64,000 nt of DNA from assembly GCF_029269265.1 (NCBI RefSeq), contig NZ_JARIXP010000003.1, positions 300,583 to 364,582 of the forward strand, in the 5' to 3' direction. Of the stretch, positions 55,327 through 63,781 are shown piece by piece; the stretch's first letter is position 1; each line of letters starts with the position of its first letter. Both the position numbers and the translations under genes were made by a program. The stretch comes from Rheinheimera sp. 1928-s (GTDB lineage Bacteria; Pseudomonadota; Gammaproteobacteria; Enterobacterales; Alteromonadaceae). Under the pieces are notes generated by a model. It did no database searches and was not told where the DNA came from. It saw only the letters and a program-made list of their open reading frames with translations.

Positions 55327-55791
55327 ATGAAATTAGTTAAACAAATACTGCTGACTACAGCACTGACTTTCGCTGCCTTTAGCACTTCAGCCAGCACTTT
55401 TGGTGGTGTTGTGGATAAAACCAAGCTGGTTGAGGTCGCTGATATTCTGGCGAAACCACAAAGCTACCTGCAGCAACAAGTGACGGTCAAAGGCACTGTG
55501 GAAGCGGTCTGCAAGAAAAAAGGCTGCTGGATGCAATTTGCGGCCGATGCTAATCAGCCGACTTTTCGCATTAAAGTAAAAGACGGCGATATGGTGTTTC
55601 CGGTGAGCGCCAAAGGCAAAACTGCTTATGCCAGTGGCAAGCTGGACCCTATCGAAATGGATTTAGAATCGACCCGTGAATATTTGGCGCATAAAGCCGA
55701 AGAACAAGGCGAAGCCTTTGATCCGCAAAGCGTCACTGAAGCCATCACTTTGTATCAGTTAGTGCCTGTCGCTGTTGAGATTGCAGATTAA
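55327..55791 (+). CDS. Exported DUF4920 protein
   Basis: The 154-residue protein has a signal peptide (ends near TSAS) and the DUF4920 OB-like domain, with TFGGVVDKTKLVEVADIL, VKGTVEAVCKKKGCWM (two Cys) and KDGDMVFPVSAKGK. Function unknown. AGGAGA precedes the start. It lies 64 bases after the esterase gene. Confidence 0.88.
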   Translation: MKLVKQILLTTALTFAAFSTSASTFGGVVDKTKLVEVADILAKPQSYLQQQVTVKGTVEAVCKKKGCWMQFAADANQPTFRIKVKDGDMVFPVSAKGKTAYASGKLDPIEMDLESTREYLAHKAEEQGEAFDPQSVTEAITLYQLVPVAVEIAD

Positions 55792-55799
55792 TCATTGTA

Positions 55800-55822
55800 G
55801 GGACGACCTTTATGGTCGTCCG
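55800..55822. repeat. Short palindromic repeat GGACGACC-TTTAT-GGTCGTCC
   Basis: A member of the GTAGGG-CGAC-TTTATGGTCG repeat group also seen at 58311-58333. It lies between DUF4920 and araC-type genes, ending nine bases before the latter's ATG, so the hairpin could affect its translation. Confidence 0.65.
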
Positions 55823-55830
55823 GAACTCAC

Positions 55831-56646
55831 ATGAGCACTCAAGAGTTGTATTTTCAGCCCAACAGCAGCTTGACTGCTTTGGGTTTTAGCCAGCATCTGC
55901 CATCTGAGCAGCTAAAACCCTGGGTGCAGCAATACTGGACCATACAGGTTCCAGAGCAAGTGGATACTACACAACCTTATCCACAATATCCGGATGGCGG
56001 CAGCAATCTGACCTTTGAATTCCTGCCAAACCAGCTACCCTCGGCCTATATCCACTACAGCCAACAATTAAACCAAAGTTCATTTTTGCCAGGCCAGCAT
56101 TTGCTGAGTGTGCGTTTCCTTGCCACAGGAGCTTTTCAGTTATTGGGCGTTAGTCCTGCCGAGCTGACGAAAGCAGCATTGGATATTCGCCTATGCAATC
56201 TGGTGGGCCTGGATTGGTTATTGGATCAACTGGCGAACAGCTCTAATCTGCCAGCCCGGCTTACAGCTATTGAATGTTGGTTATTACATTTAGCCGAACA
56301 GAGGGTGTCAAATACAACTTTGGTGCAAAAAAGCCTGACACTATTGCAGCAACCAGCCGCCGATTTGCAGCACTTGTACAGCCAGTTGCCAAAAAGCCGC
56401 CGACAGTTTGAACGCTTGTTTAAGCTGGAAACAGGTTTATCACCCGCGCAATTACAGCTGCTGTTTAAAGTAAAACTGGCAAGATTTTTAATCAGTAACA
56501 ACCCAATCATTGACTTAGCCAGTGTGGCACAGCAAGCTGGTTTTTATGATCAAGCTCATATGCATCAGCATTTTGTCCGCATCACAGGCCAAACCCCGGG
56601 CCAGTATAAAAAACGTAAGATGTCGCAATTCTCCAATTCTGCCTGA
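55831..56646 (+). CDS. AraC-family transcriptional regulator
   Basis: The 271-residue protein has an N-terminal ligand-like domain (LKPWVQQYWTIQVPEQ, of the DUF6597 kind) and a C-terminal AraC HTH domain (about 170-265) with KSRRQFERLFKLETGLSPAQ and AGFYDQAHMHQHFVRITGQTPGQ. It probably controls the AhpD-like gene 43 bases downstream. The ribosome site is weak and adjoins a palindromic repeat. Confidence 0.92.
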   Translation: MSTQELYFQPNSSLTALGFSQHLPSEQLKPWVQQYWTIQVPEQVDTTQPYPQYPDGGSNLTFEFLPNQLPSAYIHYSQQLNQSSFLPGQHLLSVRFLATGAFQLLGVSPAELTKAALDIRLCNLVGLDWLLDQLANSSNLPARLTAIECWLLHLAEQRVSNTTLVQKSLTLLQQPAADLQHLYSQLPKSRRQFERLFKLETGLSPAQLQLLFKVKLARFLISNNPIIDLASVAQQAGFYDQAHMHQHFVRITGQTPGQYKKRKMSQFSNSA

Positions 56647-56689
56647 TAGCATGCCAGTACACTGAACACCTCAACTAACGGAGGTATTT

Positions 56690-57142
56690 ATGTCAAAACG
56701 TATCAGTCGTAATGCGGTGTATAAAGGCCAGCCTGCTATAGTGCAGCATCTGGTGGGCTTAGCCAAAGCGGCCGAAGATTCTGGTTTGGATAAAAGCCTG
56801 ATCCACTTAATGAAAATTCGGGCTTCCCAATTAAATGGCTGCGCCTTTTGCCAACATATGCATGCCAATGAAGCGAGAAAAGATGGTGAACAACAACATC
56901 GGCTGGATGTATTGCCATCCTGGCAGGAAGTGAAATCTGCTTTTACAGCCCGCGAGCAAGCAGCGTTAATCTGGACTGAAGCTTTAACTTTAGTGGCAGG
57001 TAAAGGGGTGTCGGATCAAGACTATGCTACTGTTGCAGAGCACTACTCAGAGCAGGAAATTTTGAACCTGACGGCGCTGATCGTCACCATCAATAGCTGG
57101 AACCGCATCGCAGTGGCCTTTCATTTTCAGCCTGAGTTTTAA
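56690..57142 (+). CDS. AhpD-like carboxymuconolactone decarboxylase-family protein
   Basis: The 150-residue protein has the peroxidase-like core Cys51-x2-Cys54-x3-His58 (NGCAFCQHMHANEARK) and the SEQEILNLTALIVTINSWNRIA helix. The CxxC points to a thiol-dependent alkylhydroperoxidase activity rather than true decarboxylation. A good GGAGG site precedes the ATG. It follows the AraC gene. Confidence 0.92.
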   Translation: MSKRISRNAVYKGQPAIVQHLVGLAKAAEDSGLDKSLIHLMKIRASQLNGCAFCQHMHANEARKDGEQQHRLDVLPSWQEVKSAFTAREQAALIWTEALTLVAGKGVSDQDYATVAEHYSEQEILNLTALIVTINSWNRIAVAFHFQPEF

Positions 57143-57159
57143 AGCGTTATCGAATAGAC

Positions 57160-57187
57160 GGGCGGGCACAAGGCCCGCCCCATGTTT
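57160..57187. repeat. Short palindromic repeat GGGCGGGC-ACAAG-GCCCGCCC with T-run
   Basis: Eight-base perfect stem followed by CATGTTTTT; between convergent genes it also serves as a terminator. An almost identical 30-base copy lies at 58255-58291. Confidence 0.75.
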
Positions 57188-57193
57188 TTAGCT

Positions 57194-57808
57194 TTACACC
57201 AGTTCCAGTTCTTGCGGCTCTTTCAAAAAATAGAATGCAAGCAACAACAGAGCCACAGGAAACAGAAAAATAGTACCAGGGCTTAAGAAAATGCTGAACT
57301 GCAAAACACAACAAAGCAACAGCACTACGGCAAAACATTTTAACAGGCCAGAAGCCGCGGTTCGCTTTAACAACAAAACAATGGCCAACACAAATGCAAC
57401 CACAGCATAGGCAAACAAAATACCAAGTGCCACAGCAACTGTAGTTTCAGCGATCATGCTAAGTTGTGCATCCGGCATAACGCCACCTGAAAACACGATC
57501 ACCAGATCAACCACTACTGTGGCGTGAAAGGCCACAACCAGCAAGGTCATCACAAGTAACAACACAGCTGCCGACCCCGACTGCAAACGCTCTGCAAAAC
57601 TACGACGCAAACTCAGGTACACATACACCTCAAGTGCGCCTATCAGCACAAAAGCCAAATCTGACCAGCTGAGTTTCAGCAAGTCCGCTTTATATACTTC
57701 CATAAAGTTATCTGAACTCAGATGAAAGATATATAACCAGTACACCGGAAAACACAACGCCAATAACAAAGCCGCAATGCCCGGCCACAGATACTCATGA
57801 TTTCGCAT
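57194..57808 (-). CDS. Membrane protein of unknown function paired with an HTH regulator
   Basis: The 204-residue protein has about five membrane helices (WPGIAALLLALCFPVYWLY, LAFVLIGALEVYVYL, AAVLLLVMTLLVVAFHATVV, ILFAYAVVAFVLAIVLLL, and one more). It may belong with DUF2975-type proteins, which are usually encoded beside YozG-like HTH proteins as here, but the match is not certain. AGGAGG precedes the start, 17 bases after the HTH stop. Confidence 0.78.
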   Translation of the reverse strand: MRNHEYLWPGIAALLLALCFPVYWLYIFHLSSDNFMEVYKADLLKLSWSDLAFVLIGALEVYVYLSLRRSFAERLQSGSAAVLLLVMTLLVVAFHATVVVDLVIVFSGGVMPDAQLSMIAETTVAVALGILFAYAVVAFVLAIVLLLKRTAASGLLKCFAVVLLLCCVLQFSIFLSPGTIFLFPVALLLLAFYFLKEPQELELV

Positions 57809-57825
57809 AAAACCTCCTGTTTAAC

Positions 57826-58059
57826 TCAAATGCCGTTTTTGTCTTTTGCAGAGTCATCGGCAACATATTGCAAAATATCGCCAGGCTGACAGCTCAGAGC
57901 CTGACAAATGGCGGCCAGCGTACTAAAGCGGATAGCCTTCACCTTACCGGTTTTTAGCAACGACAGATTGGTCATGGATACCCCAACCTGTTGCGATAAC
58001 TCGGTAAGCGACATCTTCTTTTTCGCCAGTTCTATATCGAGATTAATTTGTATGTTCAT
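57826..58059 (-). CDS. Small HTH regulator (YozG/Cro-C1 type)
   Basis: A 77-residue helix-turn-helix protein: KKKMSLTELSQQVGVSMTNL, SLLKTGKVKAIRFSTLAAIC, then QALSCQPGDILQYV. It belongs to the small YozG-like regulators that pair with membrane proteins. No clear ribosome-binding site precedes the ATG, so translation may be leaderless. Confidence 0.9.
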   Translation of the reverse strand: MNIQINLDIELAKKKMSLTELSQQVGVSMTNLSLLKTGKVKAIRFSTLAAICQALSCQPGDILQYVADDSAKDKNGI

Positions 58060-58254
58060 AGAAGTTGAATCTAGCTGACAATTTTATGATGATCAACTAT
58101 TTTTTTATGTTTATCGTAAAATATTCAGCATAACAAATGATGGACTAAGTCCAGGACTGAACCTGAGCAGGGGGTGAAGATGCAGTTTTACAGTGATCTA
58201 GCGTAAACGGACAGGCGGGCGGGGATAAACTTTTTCTGGTTTTATGCTCAGCAA

Positions 58255-58333
58255 ATAGACGGGCGGGCACAAGGCCCGCCCCTACGTTTTTTTCCATCAA
58301 AATTTTCGTAGGGGCGACTTTTATGGTCGCCCG
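58255..58333. repeat. Composite palindromic repeat block
   Basis: The hairpin GGGCGGGC-ACAAG-GCCCGCCC (58261-58281) is followed by CCCCTACG (58279-58286), whose complement CGTAGGGG lies at 58307-58314, and then GGGCGAC-TTTTATG-GTCGCCC (58312-58332). Three nested or adjacent stems fill most of the 283-base gap; the remainder up to 58059 shows no gene. Confidence 0.7.
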
Positions 58334-58342
58334 CAGCCATGA

Positions 58343-58894
58343 CTAGGCAGTGTTTCCAGCATCCACCACACGGCGCTGCATTTGCACCAGCGTGATTAAA
58401 TAACAGATGACTGTGACTAAAGCGGCAGAGGTAATGGAATTCAGCGGTAACCATAAAAAAGCAGCAAAAAGGCCAAAAGCGCGCATCAATAAATGCTGTA
58501 AACCCAGCTTGTGTTGAATAATCCAGCCGTATAAAGGCCAGTGAATGGCTAAAGCTAAAGCCAGACTAAAAGGCACCAGTTTGGGTTGAGCGAACAGCAA
58601 AATTATATGCAAAACCCAGAGTGAGTTGGCCATAATGACACCTGTCAGCATCAGCTTGCCCAAGATATGGCCTTTCATAAACATATCTTCGTTGCGCCAT
58701 TTGGCAAACAACAACGCCAGTGGAAAAATAGCGCCTGAGCCAAACAACATCACCAGCAATACGGTGTTAAAAGGCAACAGCAGGCTAAGCACCAGCACCA
58801 CTGACCAAAACACTGTGCCAGCCAATGGCATAGACATCGACTTGTTACTGCGCTGTTCAAACTCCTGCCGAAGCTGGCTTAAAGTAAGTTCCAT
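58343..58894 (-). CDS. Membrane protein, DUF7010-like
   Basis: The 183-residue protein opens MELTLSQLRQEFEQRSNKSM, followed by about five or six membrane helices (VFWSVVLVLSLLLPFNTVLL and others). The N-terminal amphipathic part plus helix bundle recalls the DUF7010 family; this is tentative. ATG 58894 has AAGGAG seven bases upstream; the frame begins at 58915 but without support. Confidence 0.78.
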   Translation of the reverse strand: MELTLSQLRQEFEQRSNKSMSMPLAGTVFWSVVLVLSLLLPFNTVLLVMLFGSGAIFPLALLFAKWRNEDMFMKGHILGKLMLTGVIMANSLWVLHIILLFAQPKLVPFSLALALAIHWPLYGWIIQHKLGLQHLLMRAFGLFAAFLWLPLNSITSAALVTVICYLITLVQMQRRVVDAGNTA

Positions 58895-58982
58895 CACACA
58901 CTCCTTGTTTAACATTATGTAAACAAATTAGTGCGCAATGATGCAGCTGTCAAATTTTAAATTGTTGATTTAAAAGGAACAA

Positions 58983-59351
58983 TCAGGCTTCAGGGCGACG
59001 CCACAACCAAATAGCAACACAGCAGAGAAAAGGTGGTAACAGCAGTTTGAGCAAAAAAGGAGCAGGGGATAGCAGTAACATAACCACAGACAACGACATC
59101 ATGCCTAGCGCCATATATTTGGCTTTACGGGGTACAGCGCCTTGTTCACGCCAGCGCTTTAATGGCGGACCAAAACTGGGATGCTCTAATAACCAGATTT
59201 CTAACCGAGGCCAACCTTTGCCTGCAGACCAGGCAGACACCAACAAAAATGGCACTGTGGGTAAACCGGGCAAGACGACGCCTATTAAGCCCAACAACAA
59301 ACTGATACCAGCGAGCAAACGCCAGCAGGAGACTTTTAGCAGCTTTAACAT
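58983..59351 (-). CDS. YbaN-family inner-membrane protein (DUF454)
   Basis: The 122-residue protein has the DUF454 pattern: GVVLPGLPTVPFLLVSAWSA, the HPSFGPPLKRWREQGAVPRK loop and a C-terminal helix pair. E. coli YbaN is the model; function is unknown. It lies 15 bases after the isochorismatase-family gene on the same strand. Confidence 0.9.
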   Translation of the reverse strand: MLKLLKVSCWRLLAGISLLLGLIGVVLPGLPTVPFLLVSAWSAGKGWPRLEIWLLEHPSFGPPLKRWREQGAVPRKAKYMALGMMSLSVVMLLLSPAPFLLKLLLPPFLCCVAIWLWRRPEA

Positions 59352-59366
59352 TACAACTTCATCGGA

Positions 59367-59912
59367 CTAGCGGATCCAGCCTTTGCTGATGGTACGGAAG
59401 TTATCTGTACCAGCTTTATCCAGCCACTCAAAAGCCAGCATTTCTTTACTGATAATCTGGGCACCGGCCTGCTGTAAACGCAACAAAGCCAGTTGACGGT
59501 TTTGCTCAGTACGGGAGCCTACAGCCTCTTCCACAATAAACACCTGATAACCGGCAGCTAAGGCATCCATTGCACTTTGCAGCACACAAACATGAGTTTC
59601 GGTGCCGATGATCACCAGTTGGGTTTTACCGCTTAGTTTTAAACGCTCAGCAATCAGAGGTTCACGCAAGGCGCTGAAATGAATTTTTTCCATCACATGG
59701 TCTTCAGGCACTAACTCGGCTAAAGCAGCTAAGGTAACACCCAAACCTTGTGGGTATTGTTCGGTAGCAAGCACAGGCACGCCAAGCTGTACGGCAATTT
59801 GTAATACCCAGGCAGCAGCTTGTTCTACTTCTTTGCCTTGATCGATCACCGGAGCCAGTTTTTCCTGCATATCAATAAGCAGAACCATACTGTCACTTTG
59901 TTTTACAAGCAT
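59367..59912 (-). CDS. Isochorismatase-family hydrolase (YcaC-like)
   Basis: The 181-residue cysteine hydrolase has catalytic Asp14 in LLIDMQEKL, Lys76 in MEKIHFSA and Cys109 in GTETHVCVLQSA. It resembles YcaC, whose substrate is unknown. The start follows AGGAG. It is coupled with the ybaN-like gene downstream. Confidence 0.92.
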   Translation of the reverse strand: MLVKQSDSMVLLIDMQEKLAPVIDQGKEVEQAAAWVLQIAVQLGVPVLATEQYPQGLGVTLAALAELVPEDHVMEKIHFSALREPLIAERLKLSGKTQLVIIGTETHVCVLQSAMDALAAGYQVFIVEEAVGSRTEQNRQLALLRLQQAGAQIISKEMLAFEWLDKAGTDNFRTISKGWIR

Positions 59913-59945
59913 GTCTTGCTCCTGAACCCAAAGTATCAGGTTCTG

Positions 59946-60803
59946 TTAATCCGGTTCATTGGCGGCCTGTTGCCGTTCTTTGCGCTCTTGCATTTCAGCA
60001 AAAGCGGCGTTGATTTCATCCAGCACAGCGCCAACATCAGCCGCCTGTTCTGCTTCAGCGAATTCGCCTGTCAGTTCGGTATTTGGATTTAAATTACCGG
60101 CTTCAAATAAGGCCCAGATTTCTTTGGCATATTTAGTGGCAGCAAGTTCAGGTGCAAACTGAGCGTAATATTGGGTGATGTTATTAACATCACGCTCCAG
60201 CATCCACTGCGCATTATTATTGGCAGCAGCGTCTACGGCTTGCGGCAAATCGATAATGACAGGGCCTTGTGGGTCCTGCAGTACATTAAATTCGGATAAG
60301 TCGCCATGCACCAAACCGACCGACAACATGCGCAGAATATCCTGCATCATGGTTTTGTGGTCACGGCGGGCTTGTTCGGCGGTCAGTTGAATATCATTTA
60401 AACGAGGGGCAACATCACCTTCGGCGTCTAAAATCAGTTCCATCAGCAAAATGCCGTCAAAACAGCCATAAGGCACAGGCACCCGTACACCAGCGTCGGC
60501 CAGTTTGTACAAGGCATCAACTTCAGCGTTTTGCCAGCTTTCTTCGGCTTGTTCGCGGCCAAAGCTCGAGCCCTTTTCCATAGCGCGGGCCCGTCTGGAA
60601 CTGCGTACTTTACGACCTTCCTGATACTGCACGGCTTTTTTAAAGCTGCGCTGACTGGCGTCTTTATACACTTTGGCGCAGCGAATATCGTCCCCGCAAC
60701 GTACCACGTATACGGAGGCTTCTTTGCCACTCATCAGTGGCCTGAGTACTTCATCCACCAGACCTTCGTCGATCAGCGGCTGAATGCGTTTTGGAGTTTT
60801 CAT
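59946..60803 (-). CDS. RIO1-family serine/threonine protein kinase
   Basis: The 285-residue bacterial RIO kinase has GKEASVYVVRCGDD (nucleotide loop), KVYKDASQRSFK with the lysine, the catalytic loop VHGDLSEFNVL and the metal-binding VIIDLPQAVD. An acidic C-terminal tail of about 60 residues follows. RIO kinases are best known from ribosome maturation in archaea and eukaryotes; bacterial roles are unclear. It stands alone, 33 bases upstream of the isochorismatase-family gene on the same strand. Confidence 0.93.
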   Translation of the reverse strand: MKTPKRIQPLIDEGLVDEVLRPLMSGKEASVYVVRCGDDIRCAKVYKDASQRSFKKAVQYQEGRKVRSSRRARAMEKGSSFGREQAEESWQNAEVDALYKLADAGVRVPVPYGCFDGILLMELILDAEGDVAPRLNDIQLTAEQARRDHKTMMQDILRMLSVGLVHGDLSEFNVLQDPQGPVIIDLPQAVDAAANNNAQWMLERDVNNITQYYAQFAPELAATKYAKEIWALFEAGNLNPNTELTGEFAEAEQAADVGAVLDEINAAFAEMQERKERQQAANEPD

Positions 60804-60921
60804 TGCGCACTTATACCTTGTTTAACGCAGGCGTAAAAGAGTAAATCCGATTTTTTATCAAGGCAAAGAAACAGCCGCTGATGAAGGCGGCTTTCTATGA
60901 GGCACAATATACCAGTCGTAC

Positions 60922-61518
60922 TTAATACTTGATACTACAGCCGTATGGCTTAGTCACGGCAGGATTAGCCGGATTACCTGCCAGTACTGCTGTTAACGCA
61001 TCAGAAAAATAGGGTGTGGCTTTGGCAATATCGTCCACTTTGGCTGACGGAATGCTGTCGATACCGCCCATATATTGCAATACACCTTTTTTATCAATTA
61101 CATACATATGAGGTGTGGTTTTGGCATCATAAGCTTTACCTGTGACACCTGTTTCATCAAACAAAACGGCATCCGGAGTTGCATTACGGCTGCTGGTCAG
61201 CTCATCTGCTTTAGCAGGAGTCACATGGCCTTGTTTGCCCGGAGCTGATGAAATCACTGTCAGCCAGACCACATCATCAGTGCCAAACTGTTTTTGTAAG
61301 CCCTGCATATTGCCGCTGTAATGTTTCACCACAAAAGGACAATCGTGATTGGTCCATTCCAGCACTACAGTTTTGCCAGCAAAGTCGGCCAACGAATGGC
61401 TCTGGCCTTTGCTGTCAGTCAGGTTGAATGCCGGTGCGGCCTGACCGACTTGAGGTGCGGCAAACAAACTGCCAGCAAAAAATAATGCAGATAAACTTAA
61501 AGCAAGCTTGAGTTTCAT
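60922..61518 (-). CDS. Exported thioredoxin-fold (redoxin) protein
   Basis: The 198-residue protein has a signal peptide (SLFA-AP) and an AhpC/TSA-like fold: FNLTDSKGQSHSLADFAGKT and EWTNHDCPFVVKHY, with Cys60 but no CxxC partner; a second Cys lies near the C-terminus (YGCSIKY). It may be a peroxiredoxin-like or thiol-transfer protein. It is 16 bases after the DsbD-like gene and probably receives electrons from it. Confidence 0.9.
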   Translation of the reverse strand: MKLKLALSLSALFFAGSLFAAPQVGQAAPAFNLTDSKGQSHSLADFAGKTVVLEWTNHDCPFVVKHYSGNMQGLQKQFGTDDVVWLTVISSAPGKQGHVTPAKADELTSSRNATPDAVLFDETGVTGKAYDAKTTPHMYVIDKKGVLQYMGGIDSIPSAKVDDIAKATPYFSDALTAVLAGNPANPAVTKPYGCSIKY

Positions 61519-61534
61519 GGTTTAACTCCTGTGG

Positions 61535-63613
61535 CTATTGACTGGTAATTAAGGGTTGTTTACTGCTCAATTGCTCTAACGCCTGACGTAATGAATCCGG
61601 CGTTAAAATTTGGGGTAAAATTTCCGGCGGCTGTCCTGGCCAATACAACACATACAAAGGCACACCATCACGCTGGAACTGGCGTAAGTAGGCACTAATG
61701 GCAGGGTCTTTATTAGTCCAGTCGCCTTTTAAATAAGTCAGGTTATACAATGCCATAGCCGCTTTGCTGCTGTCTGTGTTGAGTGCCACACGCTCATTCA
61801 CTAAACAAGTAATACACCAGTCGGCCGTCATATTCACCAGTACAGGCTGCCCCTCCTGCACCAGTTGCTTTAAGCGTTGTTCTGACCAGGCTTCAGCATG
61901 ATCAGTTTTTGCAATCTTCTGAGCTACAGGCTGTGGATACCAGAGTAAAGCAATGGAACCTGCCACAAGCAACAGTGCTATCAGACTGCTGACTTTACCG
62001 GCTTGTTGTAGTTGCTGCTGTCCCCACAACCAGCAAGCTGCTCCCACTAATACCAAACCCACTAAGGCCAAAGCTAAGGCATCTAAACCTTGCTGACGGC
62101 CATAAACCCACAACAGCCAGACCGCACTTAAATACAAAGGATAGGCCAGCCATTGCTTCAGCTTTTCCATCCAAAGCCCGGGTTTAGGCAGCACAGCAGC
62201 AAAACCAGGCCACCAGGCCAATAGCAGGAAAGGCAATGCCATACCCAAACCTAACGCAGCAAAAATAGCCAAAGCCGCCAGCGCAGGCTGAGTGGCGGCA
62301 TAACCTAAAGCCGTCCCCATAAAAGGCGCTGTGCAAGGGCTGGCCACTACTACAGCTAACACACCGGTGAAAAATGAACCTTTATGGCCTTGCTTTTGCG
62401 TCAGTTGCTGGCCTGAACTCATCCAGCCAATGCCCAGTTGCATCACACCAGATAAACTTAAACCTAATACAAATAGCAGATAAGCCAGTAAGCCTACGAT
62501 CAATGGGTTCTGTAACTGGAAGCCCCAGCCAACCGCCTGCCCTGCGGCTCTGAACACTAACAGTAACGCAGCTAACAACACAAAACTAATGATGACACCA
62601 GCGCTGTACCATAAGGCTTCAGCTTTGATCTGCGGTGTCGAATTCTGACCATTGGCCAGACTTAAAGCCTTTAATGACAACACAGGGAATACGCACGGCA
62701 TCAGGTTCAGGATCAAACCACCCAAAGTGGCCAACAGCAACATTCCCAACCAATCCAGCAGGCTGAAGCTTGCCAGGCTGAGTTCTGAGCTGACCGGCAC
62801 ACCTTCGTGCTGCAGCTGCAGCAATACAGGGCCTGCCACAGTGTTTAACACCAGCTCAAACTGGGCCGGCGCCTGGCTGAAGTAAGTGTTTTTCTGCTGG
62901 CGTAATAACAATTCGCCGTCAACCCAATCCATTTCCTGCGGCGCGGCATGGTCGACCAGCTCGGGTGCTGAGACAAAAAAAGCCGATACTTTTAAGTCTT
63001 CCGGCATCTGCACAACAGCGGAGAACTTCTGATTTTGCACATCATAACGGCCTTGCAGCGACACTGGCTTTGGTTGCTTCTGGCTGGCTTGCTCAAAGAG
63101 TTGTTTGTAGTCACGTGCTTCAATAGCGGTTTGTGTGACAGGCAAATTCAGCTCAAAACTGGCCTCTGCCGGAATACAAATTTCTTTGCACACCAGCCAA
63201 TCCACTTTGGCTTTGATCGGGAGTTGAGACTGGTTAAAATCGGCCGGTATAGTGAGTTCCGACACTAAAATAGTGGGGCCTTCAAAACCGTAATTGACCA
63301 GTGGGGGCACTGCAATTGCCATAGGAGCCGGCCACTGGATAGCGCCAGCCGTCACGCCTTCAGGCAAAGTCCAGTCAATACTGGTGGCTAAGCCGGAGTC
63401 TCCGGGGTTTTGCCAATAGGTATGCCAATGGTCATCCGGAATAAAATGCAGCGCCAGTTTAAATGTCTGCCCGGGCATCAGGTCCTGATGATCGCTGACC
63501 AACTCTGCTTTTAAATGGCTGGCCTTGACCCAGCCACTGGTTTGAGCCTGAACAGTGCCAGCCGCCAGCAGCAGTAAAACAGCAGAGAAAAAGAGTCTCA
63601 AAAACAAAGTCAT
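61535..63613 (-). CDS. DsbD/ScsB-like thiol:disulfide interchange protein
   Basis: The 692-residue inner-membrane electron transporter has a signal peptide, a large N-terminal periplasmic domain with a CKEIC motif (VDWLVCKEICIPAE), and an eight-helix DsbD core with the two redox cysteines (LMPCVFPVLSLKAL and ASPCTAPFMGTA). A C-terminal thioredoxin domain carries WCITC (MTADWCITCLVNE). The long N-domain is of the ScsB type, seen in copper-stress systems, rather than short DsbD. It passes cytoplasmic reducing power to periplasmic partners such as the downstream redoxin protein. Confidence 0.93.
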   Translation of the reverse strand: MTLFLRLFFSAVLLLLAAGTVQAQTSGWVKASHLKAELVSDHQDLMPGQTFKLALHFIPDDHWHTYWQNPGDSGLATSIDWTLPEGVTAGAIQWPAPMAIAVPPLVNYGFEGPTILVSELTIPADFNQSQLPIKAKVDWLVCKEICIPAEASFELNLPVTQTAIEARDYKQLFEQASQKQPKPVSLQGRYDVQNQKFSAVVQMPEDLKVSAFFVSAPELVDHAAPQEMDWVDGELLLRQQKNTYFSQAPAQFELVLNTVAGPVLLQLQHEGVPVSSELSLASFSLLDWLGMLLLATLGGLILNLMPCVFPVLSLKALSLANGQNSTPQIKAEALWYSAGVIISFVLLAALLLVFRAAGQAVGWGFQLQNPLIVGLLAYLLFVLGLSLSGVMQLGIGWMSSGQQLTQKQGHKGSFFTGVLAVVVASPCTAPFMGTALGYAATQPALAALAIFAALGLGMALPFLLLAWWPGFAAVLPKPGLWMEKLKQWLAYPLYLSAVWLLWVYGRQQGLDALALALVGLVLVGAACWLWGQQQLQQAGKVSSLIALLLVAGSIALLWYPQPVAQKIAKTDHAEAWSEQRLKQLVQEGQPVLVNMTADWCITCLVNERVALNTDSSKAAMALYNLTYLKGDWTNKDPAISAYLRQFQRDGVPLYVLYWPGQPPEILPQILTPDSLRQALEQLSSKQPLITSQ

Positions 63614-63781
63614 CTGTTAAATTTTAAACCTGCATACCAAGATGTTTTTAGTGTACGGCATTCCCGCAGCAGGGATCAGCCGTCAAACGCAGCTGGCTGG
63701 GTTTCTACCTCAGCCAGCAAACAGACCGGACCATGCTCCTGCATTTATGACAAACAATATTGAATTGCTGATCACAAACCC

